Shown in pieces: positions 1-5,992 of a stretch of DNA of 5,992 nt. The DNA is from Flavobacteriales bacterium. Its GTDB lineage: Bacteria > Bacteroidota > Bacteroidia > Flavobacteriales > BACL11. Position 1 is the first letter of the stretch. Each line of letters starts with the position of its first letter. The translations under genes were made by a program, and so were the position numbers. The stretch lies in NCBI GenBank assembly GCA_018695965.1, contig JABHQB010000034.1, positions 1 to 5,992 of the forward strand, read 5' to 3'. The notes under the pieces were generated by a model. That model was not told the origin of the DNA, made no database searches, and saw nothing but the letters and a program-made list of their open reading frames with translations.

Positions 1-1122
1 GGTTGTACTGATTTAACAGCATGTAACTATGATTCAACAGCTACTTGTGATGATGGTTCTTGTGAGTTACCTGATGGTTGTATGGATCCACTAGCATGTA
101 ACTATGATTCAACAGCTATTTGTGATGATGGTTCTTGTTTAACCACTTACGGTTGTACTGATTTAACAGCATGTAACTATGATTCAACAGCTACTTGTGA
201 TGATGGTTCTTGTATCTTACCTGATGGTTGTACAAATTTAACAGCGTGTAATTATGATCCTTCAGCTACCTGTGACGATGGTTCGTGTACTTATCAAGGG
301 TGTACATATCCTACTGCCTGTAACTATAATCCATTGGCGGGGTGTGATGATGGCTCTTGTATTATTCCTGATGGTTGTACAGATCCTTTAGCATGTAATT
401 ATGATCCAACTGCTAACTGTAATGATGGTTCTTGTATATTACCTGATGGTTGTACAGATCCTTTAGCATGTAACTATGATGCAACAGCTATCTGTGACGA
501 TGGTTCTTGTTTAACATCTTACGGTTGTACTGATTTAACAGCATGTAACTATGATCCTTCAGCTACCTGTGACGATGGTTCCTGTACATTACCTAATGGA
601 TGTACTGATCTAACAGCATGTAACTATGATGCAAATGCTACTTGTGATGACGGTTCTTGTGAGTTGCCTGATGGTTGTACTGATCTAACAGCATGTAATT
701 ATGATGCTACAGCTACTTGTGATGATGGTTCTTGTATTTTACCTGATGGTTGTACAGATGTATCAGCTTGTAATTATGACTCTATAGCTACTTGTGACGA
801 TGGTTCTTGTATCTTACCTGATGGATGTACTGATCCTTTAGCATGTAACTATGATTCAACAGCTACTTGTGATGATGGTTCTTGTATCTTGCCTGATGGT
901 TGTACAGATACATTAGCATGTAATTATGATTCTACAGCTACTTGTGATGATGGTTCTTGTTTAACAGCTTATGGTTGTACAGATCCAACAGCATGTAATT
1001 ACGATGCAAATGCTACTTGTGATGATGGTTCTTGTGAGTTGCCTGATGGTTGTACAGATGCTACAGCATGTAATTATGATGCAACAGCTCTTTGTGATGA
1101 TGGTTCTTGTGATCTTCCAGAT
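1..1122 (+). repeat. Tandem 75-bp coding repeat, 15 units
   Basis: Units begin at 1, 76, 151, 226, 298, 373, 448, 523, 598, 673, 748, 823, 898, 973 and 1048, each with a GG(T/A/G)TGT start encoding Gly-Cys. All are 75 bp except the fourth (226-297), which is 72 bp and lacks one codon in its linker. Variation concentrates at repeat positions 5-6, 12-13, 15 and 22-25. The linker after the last Cys is usually xLPD, but it is LT(T/S/A)Y in units 2, 7 and 13, TYQ in unit 4 and TLPN in unit 8. Units 1 and 3 are identical except for one codon (GAG versus ATC), implying recent duplication. A degenerate copy that keeps only part of the pattern follows at 1123 to about 1200. The array continues past the left edge, so the total copy number is unknown. 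Confidence 0.97.
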
Positions 1123-1476
1123 GGATGTGGAGATCCTCTTTATGAAGAGTATGATCCTTTGGTAACTTGTAGTGATCCTGATGCATGTATTACACTTATT
1201 TCAACTGGAATTGAAACTTATAATATAGATGAGATTACTATTTATCCAAATCCATCACAAGATGTATTTAATATTGAGTTCAACAGTTTATCAAGACAAG
1301 ATTTAGAACTTAGAATCATTAATATAATTGGTGAAGTTGTTTACACTGAAAACTTGAATGAGTTTGTTGGTGAATACACTAAACAAGTAAATTTATCTAC
1401 TTATACACAAGGAGTTTACTTCTTAGAGATTACTACGGATAATGGAGTAATTAACAATAAATTAATCCTTCAATAA
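1..1476 (+). CDS. Cysteine-rich tandem-repeat surface/secreted protein with T9SS type A sorting domain (5' partial)
   Basis: The frame is open from base 1 to the TAA at 1474-1476, giving 491 visible residues; the true start lies upstream. The ATG at 82 is not a start: it is a Met replacing Thr at repeat position 3, and repeat coding continues unbroken before it. Residues 1-374 are 15 tandem units of 25 residues, each with Cys at positions 2, 8, 16 and 21, an ACNYD core and a CDDGSC end. A degenerate 16th unit follows. Residues about 411-491 form a T9SS C-terminal sorting domain: an IYPNPSQD start, a GEVVYTENL strand, GVYFLEI near the end, and a final KLILQ. By family knowledge such domains direct export across the outer membrane, then cleavage and surface attachment or release. 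Similar repeats occur in many Bacteroidota surface proteins, with unknown function. Inference: a rigid disulfide-linked stalk or adhesin. About 63 cysteines are visible, none in the sorting domain. An intrinsic terminator follows the stop by 23 bases. Confidence 0.93.
   Translation, partial: GCTDLTACNYDSTATCDDGSCELPDGCMDPLACNYDSTAICDDGSCLTTYGCTDLTACNYDSTATCDDGSCILPDGCTNLTACNYDPSATCDDGSCTYQGCTYPTACNYNPLAGCDDGSCIIPDGCTDPLACNYDPTANCNDGSCILPDGCTDPLACNYDATAICDDGSCLTSYGCTDLTACNYDPSATCDDGSCTLPNGCTDLTACNYDANATCDDGSCELPDGCTDLTACNYDATATCDDGSCILPDGCTDVSACNYDSIATCDDGSCILPDGCTDPLACNYDSTATCDDGSCILPDGCTDTLACNYDSTATCDDGSCLTAYGCTDPTACNYDANATCDDGSCELPDGCTDATACNYDATALCDDGSCDLPDGCGDPLYEEYDPLVTCSDPDACITLISTGIETYNIDEITIYPNPSQDVFNIEFNSLSRQDLELRIINIIGEVVYTENLNEFVGEYTKQVNLSTYTQGVYFLEITTDNGVINNKLILQ
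1123..1200 (+). repeat. Degenerate terminal repeat unit
   Basis: This segment starts in register with the array, with Gly-Cys then GDPL, and it keeps a YDPL core, a Cys at position 16 and a Cys at position 22. The Cys at position 8 is replaced by Glu, and the CDDGSC block has become CSDPDAC. Only three cysteines remain. It reads as an eroded last unit joining the array to the sorting domain. Confidence 0.75.
1231..1473 (+). other. T9SS type A C-terminal sorting domain (coding segment)
   Basis: About 81 residues at the protein's C terminus match the well-known Por secretion tail pattern: an opening IYPNP motif, a middle strand of the form xxxIxxxxGEVVY, and a final GVYFLEIxTDNG strand pair ending in a Lys-containing hydrophobic tail (KLILQ). 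Such domains form a small beta-sandwich read by the PorU sortase and the T9SS translocon. The composition changes sharply from the repeats: it has no cysteine and is rich in Ile, Asn and Glu. Confidence 0.93.
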
Positions 1477-1499
1477 GAAGTTAAGTTAATCTTAATATA

Positions 1500-1533
1500 A
1501 AGAAGCCTGGACATTTGTTCGGGCTTCTTTTTT
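1500..1533 (+). terminator. Intrinsic (rho-independent) terminator after the repeat-protein gene
   Basis: Bases 1500-1512 pair with 1517-1529 in a 13-bp stem without mismatches, counting two G-T wobbles. The loop is ATTT (1513-1516). The stem base AAGAAGCC/GGCTTCTT runs into six T residues (1528-1533). It sits 23 bases after the TAA of the repeat gene and 149 bases before the next start, so it should separate the two transcription units. Confidence 0.92.
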
Positions 1534-1660
1534 GCAACAAATTTATTAGCGGTGAAAAAGTGGAGTAATTTTCAGATTGAAAGCTTGATGTAATCACCTA
1601 ATGTTAATAACAAGTTCAAAATATCTATACTTCCACAAAACCAATTTTCGTTTGCTTTCA

Positions 1661-1668
1661 TAAATTTG
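1661..1668 (+). promoter_or_regulatory. Possible Bacteroidota -7 promoter element upstream of the small gene
   Basis: TAAATTTG matches the Bacteroidota -7 consensus TAnnTTTG exactly and lies 13 bases before the ATG at 1682. There is no convincing -33 TTTG at the usual distance; the only nearby TTTG (1651-1654) is far too close. If used, it would leave a very short leader. The surrounding 1534-1681 region shows no other clear signal. A single 8-base match in AT-rich DNA may be chance. Confidence 0.3.
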
Positions 1669-1681
1669 TAAAAAATATGTT

Positions 1682-1978
1682 ATGGAAGAAATTAAAGAAG
1701 GAGAAATAGTCTACGCTACTTTTAAAGTAAAGGATAATAACAATAAAGAATATGAACTAAGGAAAGTAGTTTTTTCAAGAGAATGGAAAAGCGAATATCC
1801 AATCTTAAGAAAAGAAATCTATGTCAGATTCCTTAAACAAAATGGAATAAAGACAGATTGTACCATATTAGATGTAAAAATACTTGCTCGTACAGGTTTC
1901 AAGAACAGATCTAAAGGTTATACTACTGCTAAAAAGAACGAACAAATAAGAGACTCGGTAACAGGAGCTTATGTGTAA
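1682..1978 (+). CDS. Small basic protein of unknown function (98 residues)
   Basis: I do not recognise this family. The ATG at 1682 is the only reasonable start: the frame has a TAA at 1661-1663 and no ATG in between. The A-rich upstream region lacks a Shine-Dalgarno sequence, which is usual in this phylum. The protein has no signal peptide or membrane segment, so it is probably cytoplasmic. It is Lys/Arg-rich (about 21 basic against 14 acidic residues). Residues 5-32 alternate charged and hydrophobic residues around a KDNNNKEYEL turn, as expected for a beta hairpin. The C-terminal 30 residues are the most basic (RTGFKNRSKGY, then AKKNEQIR), which could suit nucleic-acid or anionic-ligand binding, but this is speculative. 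Its stop overlaps the start of the glycoside hydrolase gene by 8 bases, which supports a real, co-translated gene at the head of a three-gene operon. It lies just after a terminator, so it is probably the first gene transcribed. Confidence 0.75.
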   Translation: MEEIKEGEIVYATFKVKDNNNKEYELRKVVFSREWKSEYPILRKEIYVRFLKQNGIKTDCTILDVKILARTGFKNRSKGYTTAKKNEQIRDSVTGAYV

Positions 1979-4874
1979 AAAGGTATTGTTTCTACTGTTC
2001 TTGTTTTTTGCAAACTTTCTGTTTTCTCAGAATATTGAATCTGAAAAATGGGCAGATTCTATTATTAGTAATATGAGCCCAGAAGAAAGAATTTCACAAC
2101 TTCTTATGGTTGCCGCTTATTCTAACAAGGATGAATCTCATACTAGATATATTTCCAATCTGATTCAAAACTATAAAATTGGAGGATTGATGTTTTTACA
2201 AGGTGGTCCTGTTCGGCAGGCTAAACTGACCAATTACTATCAATCTGTTTCAGAAACTCCACTTATGATTGCTTTAGATGCAGAGTGGGGTGTTGCTATG
2301 AGATTAGATTCATCAATCCGATTTCCTTGGCAAATGACCTTGGGTTCAATTCAGGATGAAAAATTGATTTACCAAATGGGAGAGGAGGTTGCACGACAGT
2401 GTAAACTTATTGGAGTAAATATCAATTTTGCTCCTGTTGTAGATGTAAATTTTAATCCTGACAATCCTATTATTGGAAATCGTTCTTTTGGTGAAGATCC
2501 AATTAGAGTTGGAGAGTTAGGAATTCAGTATATGAAAGGAATGCAAGATAATAAAGTGTTAGCTTGTGCCAAACATTTCCCTGGACATGGAGATACCGAT
2601 TCTGATTCTCATAAAGAACTTCCAGTAATAAAACATTCAAAAGAAAGATTAGATTCTGTAGAATTATTACCTTTTAAAATGTTGATTAAAAACGGATTAG
2701 GCTCCGTAATGGTTGCTCATCTTAATATTCCTTCATTAGACAAAACAAAAAATTTAGCAGTTTCCTTGTCTCCAGAAGTGGTAAACGGATTACTTAAAAC
2801 AGAATTAGAGTTTAAAGGATTAGTTATTACAGATGCACTTAATATGAAAGGAGTAAGCAAGTTCTATAAACCAGGAGTTGTAGATGTAAAAGCACTTTTG
2901 GCAGGAAATGATGTTTTGCTTTTTTCGGAGGATGTCCCTAAAGCAATAGATCAAATAAAATTAGCAATTGAAAATGGAGAAATTAATCAAGAAGAAGTAG
3001 ATGAAAGATGTAAGAAAATTTTAAAGAGTAAATATTGGATGGGATTATCAGAATTTACAACACTAAATTTAGAAAAAGTGGAAAATGAGATTGTTACCAA
3101 TAATACACATTTAATTAACAGAAAATTAATAAAAAATTCCATCACATTAGTTCAGAACTATGATAATTTATTACCCCTGAAAAGATTAGATACTTTAAAC
3201 ATAGCTTCCGTTTCGATAGGGGAAGATGGAACTGAATTTCAGAATACATTAAGTAAGTATGCAAAAATTGATCACTATAAAATTAAAGAATCCGCTTCTG
3301 AAGAGGAAAAAGGAGCTATTTTGAGTAAACTTTCAGAGTATAACCTTGTAATTGTTGGTCTGCATAAATCGAATGTATCTGCCTGGAAAAGTTATAAGGT
3401 TAGTAGAAAAACAGATCTTTTTATTCAGAAAATTGCAGTACAATCAAAAGTTGTACTTAGTGTTTTTGCTAGTCCTTACGCTTTAAATTCTTTTCTTTTT
3501 GTAAATAATTTTAATGCGGTTTTAATATCGTATCAAAACAGTGAAATATCACAAGAGATGACTTCTCAAGCAATTTTTGGAGGTTTTGGAACTAAAGGAA
3601 AATTGCCAGTATCCACAAAACACTACGCTTTAAATTACGGAATAGAAACCAATAAAATCAGATTAGAATATAGTATCCCAGAAGAATTTGGAGTAAATGA
3701 ATCTGATTTGTATAAGATTGATAGTTTAGCTAAAAATGCAATATCAGAAGAATCTACTCCTGGTTGTCAAATTCTGATTGCAAAAGAAAGTAAAATCATT
3801 TTTAATAAATCTTATGGATATCATACTTATTCAAATAAGAAAAAGGTAGATAATTCAGATATCTATGACTTAGCTTCTATAACAAAAATCAGTGCTACAA
3901 TTCCTTTACTTATGAAAATGGTTGATGATGGAAAATTAAATATTGATAATACTTTAGGGATGTATCTGGATCTAGATACATCAAATAAATCAGAACTTGT
4001 GATAAGAGATATCTTAGCTCATCAAGCTAAATTAAAATCTTGGATTTCATTTTATAACTCTACTTTAGATAACGACACAATTAATGGAGTAAAAATTCTA
4101 AGAGATACTCTATACAGTTCTACAGAATCTCCAATATATCCTTATAAAGTTGCAGATGATATTTATCTACATTTTTCTTACCCAGACTCAATCCTGAAAA
4201 CTATTAAATATTCTGAATTAAGAGAAAATGAAGGATATAAATATTCTGATTTAGGATATTATTTTTTCAAAGAAATTATTGAAAAAAATTATAATAATGA
4301 GTTAAATAAATTAACTGAAAATTATTTTTACAACAAATTGGGAATGGAAAATTTGGGTTATTTGCCTTTGGATAGAATAGAAAAAACAAGAATAACTCCA
4401 ACTGAGCAAGATTATTTATATAGGAGCCAATTAATTAAGGGATATGTTCATGATCAGGGAGCGGCAATGTTAGGAGGTGTAGGAGGGCATGCTGGTGTAT
4501 TTTCAAATGCAAATGACTTGGCAAAAATTATGCAGATGTATCTAAATTATGGAGAGTATGGTGGAGAAAAGTATATCTCGCAAGAAACAGTAAAAGAATT
4601 TACAAAGTGTCAGTTTTGTAATAATGACAATAGAAGAGGAGCTGGGTTTGACAAGCCAGCAGATGAAGGAGGTCCAACTTGTAATTCTGTTTCTCATACA
4701 AGTTTTGGACATACAGGATTTACTGGAACTATTGCATGGGCAGATCCTGAAACCGAGTTAATTTATATATTTTTGTCTAACAGAATTCATCCTGATGCAA
4801 ATAATTGGAAATTACTTGAGATGGATGTCCGAACAAATATTATGCAGGAAATATATAATCATTTTGAAAACTGA
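1971..4874 (+). CDS. Exported NagZ-like GH3 beta-N-acetylglucosaminidase fused to a beta-lactamase-fold serine hydrolase
   Basis: This is a 967-residue, two-enzyme protein. Residues 1 to about 20 are a signal peptide (Lys-Lys, a Leu/Phe-rich core, then FSQ). There is no lipobox, since the Cys at position 2 lies before the hydrophobic core. Residues about 25-360 are a GH3 catalytic barrel. It contains NPIIGNRSFGEDP, KHFPGHGDTDSDSH at 201-214 carrying the NagZ Asp212/His214 dyad, and ITDALNM with the expected nucleophile Asp288. Residues about 385-560 resemble the GH3 C-terminal domain, starting NSITLVQN and LLPL. Residues about 575-960 are a class C beta-lactamase/PBP-like domain with SITK (Ser636, Lys639), YSD (758-760) and HTG (914-916). 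Known in the family: NagZ removes GlcNAc from muropeptides, and in Bacillus subtilis the beta-lactamase-family AmiE then cuts MurNAc from the peptide. Inference: this fusion does both in the periplasm or outside the cell. The second domain could instead be an esterase or D,D-peptidase. The start is fixed by the signal peptide; AGGAG (1963-1967) lies only 3 bases upstream. It overlaps both neighbouring genes. Confidence 0.95.
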   Translation: MCKKVLFLLFLFFANFLFSQNIESEKWADSIISNMSPEERISQLLMVAAYSNKDESHTRYISNLIQNYKIGGLMFLQGGPVRQAKLTNYYQSVSETPLMIALDAEWGVAMRLDSSIRFPWQMTLGSIQDEKLIYQMGEEVARQCKLIGVNINFAPVVDVNFNPDNPIIGNRSFGEDPIRVGELGIQYMKGMQDNKVLACAKHFPGHGDTDSDSHKELPVIKHSKERLDSVELLPFKMLIKNGLGSVMVAHLNIPSLDKTKNLAVSLSPEVVNGLLKTELEFKGLVITDALNMKGVSKFYKPGVVDVKALLAGNDVLLFSEDVPKAIDQIKLAIENGEINQEEVDERCKKILKSKYWMGLSEFTTLNLEKVENEIVTNNTHLINRKLIKNSITLVQNYDNLLPLKRLDTLNIASVSIGEDGTEFQNTLSKYAKIDHYKIKESASEEEKGAILSKLSEYNLVIVGLHKSNVSAWKSYKVSRKTDLFIQKIAVQSKVVLSVFASPYALNSFLFVNNFNAVLISYQNSEISQEMTSQAIFGGFGTKGKLPVSTKHYALNYGIETNKIRLEYSIPEEFGVNESDLYKIDSLAKNAISEESTPGCQILIAKESKIIFNKSYGYHTYSNKKKVDNSDIYDLASITKISATIPLLMKMVDDGKLNIDNTLGMYLDLDTSNKSELVIRDILAHQAKLKSWISFYNSTLDNDTINGVKILRDTLYSSTESPIYPYKVADDIYLHFSYPDSILKTIKYSELRENEGYKYSDLGYYFFKEIIEKNYNNELNKLTENYFYNKLGMENLGYLPLDRIEKTRITPTEQDYLYRSQLIKGYVHDQGAAMLGGVGGHAGVFSNANDLAKIMQMYLNYGEYGGEKYISQETVKEFTKCQFCNNDNRRGAGFDKPADEGGPTCNSVSHTSFGHTGFTGTIAWADPETELIYIFLSNRIHPDANNWKLLEMDVRTNIMQEIYNHFEN

Positions 4875-5992
4875 AAAGAATTACAAGATAGGTATTGTTT
4901 GTTATCCAACTTACGGTGGTAGTGGAGTAGTAGCTACTGAACTTGGAATTGCTCTTGCAGAGAAAGGACATGAAGTCCATTTTATTAGCTATAGCCAGCC
5001 TTTTAGATTGGACCGTGTATCGGATAAAACACTTTTTCATGAAGTAACGGTGCCAGATTATCCTTTGTTTGATTACACTCCCTATGAACTTAATTTAACT
5101 TCCAAATTAGTGGACGTAGTACTTCATGAAAAGATTGATATTTTGCATGTTCATTATGCAATACCACATGCATCTGCTGCAATACAAGCAAAACATATTC
5201 TGGAAACCTATGGTGTAAAAATTCCGATTGTAACTACATTACATGGAACGGATATCACTTTACTTGGTAAGGACAAATCTTTTAAGCCAGTTATTGAATA
5301 TGCAATAAATAAATCTGATGCAGTTACTTCTGTTTCATTAGATTTAAAGAAGGAAACATTAAATCATTTTAAAATCACAAAACAGATAGATGTAATACCA
5401 AATTTTATCGATTCTAATCTTTATAATAAAGATGGAGATAAAGTTTTGAGAAGTAAATTTGCAAACACTCAAGAGAAAATACTGATACATGTTTCCAATT
5501 TAAGAAAAGTAAAAAGAGTAACAGATGTAGTGAAGATTTTTGAAATTGTACAAAAAGAAATTCCTTCAAAATTAATAATGATAGGTGATGGTCCAGAAAG
5601 AATACAAGCAGAACAACTTTGCAGGAAACTTAATATATCTGATAGAGTAAAATTCATGGGAAAACTAAAATCGGTAGAAGAGTTCATGTCGATTTCAGAT
5701 TTATTTTTACTTCCTTCTGAAACAGAAAGTTTTGGTCTGGTAGCATTAGAAGCTATGGCTTCAGGAGTATCTGTTATTTCTTCCAACTCTGGAGGGTTAT
5801 CAGAAGTAAATATTGATGGTCTAACAGGGTATTTGTCAGAAGTAGGAGATGTTAAGCAGATGTCAGAAAATGCAATTACATTGCTTTCAAATGAGAAGAT
5901 GTTAGATACATTTAAGCAAAATGCATTTAATCATGCAATGAATTTTGATTTACCAAATATTTTACCTTTGTACGAATCGTTATACACTAAAC
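4864..5992 (+). CDS. bshA: N-acetyl-alpha-D-glucosaminyl L-malate synthase BshA (3' partial)
   Basis: BshA is a cytoplasmic GT4 glycosyltransferase that joins GlcNAc from UDP-GlcNAc to L-malate, the first step of bacillithiol synthesis. The frame is open to the right edge. From the TTG at 4864 it gives 376 residues, close to the usual 375-385, so only a few residues are missing. Seen in order: KIGIVCYPTYGGSGVVATE at residues 8-26 with the N-terminal glycine loop, HVHYAIPHA (95-103), TTLHGTDIT (124-132), HVSNLRKVKRV (209-219), GDGPE (241-245), and the GT4 EX7E motif Glu288/Glu296 in ETESFGLVALEAM. These closely follow Bacillus and flavobacterial BshA. The start is uncertain. TTG 4864 (LKTEKNYKIG) overlaps the upstream stop by 11 bases and gives the usual short N terminus. 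An in-frame ATG at 4825 would add 13 unconserved-looking residues and a 50-base overlap. I prefer TTG. No promoter or terminator separates it from the upstream gene, so it is probably in the same operon. Confidence 0.93.
   Translation, partial: MKTEKNYKIGIVCYPTYGGSGVVATELGIALAEKGHEVHFISYSQPFRLDRVSDKTLFHEVTVPDYPLFDYTPYELNLTSKLVDVVLHEKIDILHVHYAIPHASAAIQAKHILETYGVKIPIVTTLHGTDITLLGKDKSFKPVIEYAINKSDAVTSVSLDLKKETLNHFKITKQIDVIPNFIDSNLYNKDGDKVLRSKFANTQEKILIHVSNLRKVKRVTDVVKIFEIVQKEIPSKLIMIGDGPERIQAEQLCRKLNISDRVKFMGKLKSVEEFMSISDLFLLPSETESFGLVALEAMASGVSVISSNSGGLSEVNIDGLTGYLSEVGDVKQMSENAITLLSNEKMLDTFKQNAFNHAMNFDLPNILPLYESLYTK

Noticed and set aside
82..84. ATG as the start of the repeat protein
   Set aside because: It is a Thr-to-Met change at position 3 of repeat unit 2. 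The same frame is open and encodes a perfect repeat from base 1, so the gene extends beyond the left edge.
1..1122. CRISPR array or mobile repeat
   Set aside because: The 75-bp repeats are contiguous, in frame and without spacers; they encode a conserved protein module.
971..1165. Open frame of 64 codons in a second + frame
   Set aside because: It lies wholly inside the repeat coding region, is low-complexity (Met/Val/Gln-rich) and exists only because the repeats lack stops in that frame.
1570..1582. Small hairpin TTTCA-GAT-TGAAA, and a GGTGA/TCACC inverted pair at 1551-1555 and 1594-1598
   Set aside because: Stems of five base pairs in AT-rich intergenic DNA are expected by chance, and there is no U-tract or recognisable riboswitch or operator architecture.
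1971..2030. Lipoprotein signal in the GH3 fusion because of an early Cys
   Set aside because: The Cys is residue 2, before the hydrophobic core. No lipobox Cys follows the core, so an ordinary signal peptide fits better.
3561..4874. True antibiotic-inactivating beta-lactamase
   Set aside because: The SxxK/YxD/HTG motifs are shared by many serine hydrolases, and fusion to a NagZ-like domain points to cell-wall turnover rather than resistance.
4840..5040. Minus-strand open frame of 66 codons
   Set aside because: It is antisense to the start of bshA, whose conserved motifs are clear on the + strand; it has no recognisable features.
5469..5786. Minus-strand open frame of 105 codons
   Set aside because: It is antisense to the conserved C-terminal half of bshA (EX7E and GDGPE motifs), so it is a shadow frame.

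Overview
The window is AT-rich DNA from a member of the Bacteroidota, most likely the Flavobacteriia (Flavobacteriales). Three things point there. The first gene ends in a type A sorting domain of the type IX secretion system (T9SS), which is restricted to that phylum. The last gene is bshA for bacillithiol synthesis. Start regions mostly lack strong Shine-Dalgarno sequences, and one has a TAnnTTTG-type -7 element. All genes recognised are on the + strand.

Layout. (1) 1-1476 is the 3' part of a large secreted-protein gene. It consists of at least 15 tandem 25-residue cysteine-rich repeats (1-1122), one degenerate repeat, and a C-terminal T9SS sorting domain. The 5' end lies outside the window; the ATG at 82 is only a Thr-to-Met variant inside a repeat. 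(2) 1500-1533 is a strong intrinsic terminator that closes this unit. (3) 1534-1681 is a short intergenic region with a possible promoter. (4) 1682-5992 is a tightly packed, probably co-transcribed set. It holds a 98-residue basic protein of unknown function, a 967-residue exported protein joining a NagZ-like family 3 glycoside hydrolase to a serine beta-lactamase-fold hydrolase, and bshA, which runs off the right edge a few codons before its expected end. Neighbouring genes overlap by 8 and about 11 bases, suggesting translational coupling.

How the parts fit together. The fused enzyme resembles the Bacillus subtilis pair NagZ (YbbD) and AmiE (YbbE), which sequentially remove GlcNAc and the stem peptide from muropeptides. 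This protein may combine both steps in one exported chain for cell-wall turnover or scavenging. BshA uses UDP-GlcNAc and malate to begin bacillithiol synthesis, so both genes touch GlcNAc metabolism, although a functional link is only inferred. The repeat protein is a separate unit, probably a disulfide-rich cell-surface or secreted protein.

No mobile element, RNA gene or CRISPR array is visible. The most unusual material is the repeat array, with its mosaic unit history and a degenerate last unit that breaks the four-cysteine pattern, and the two-enzyme fusion with both active sites apparently intact.
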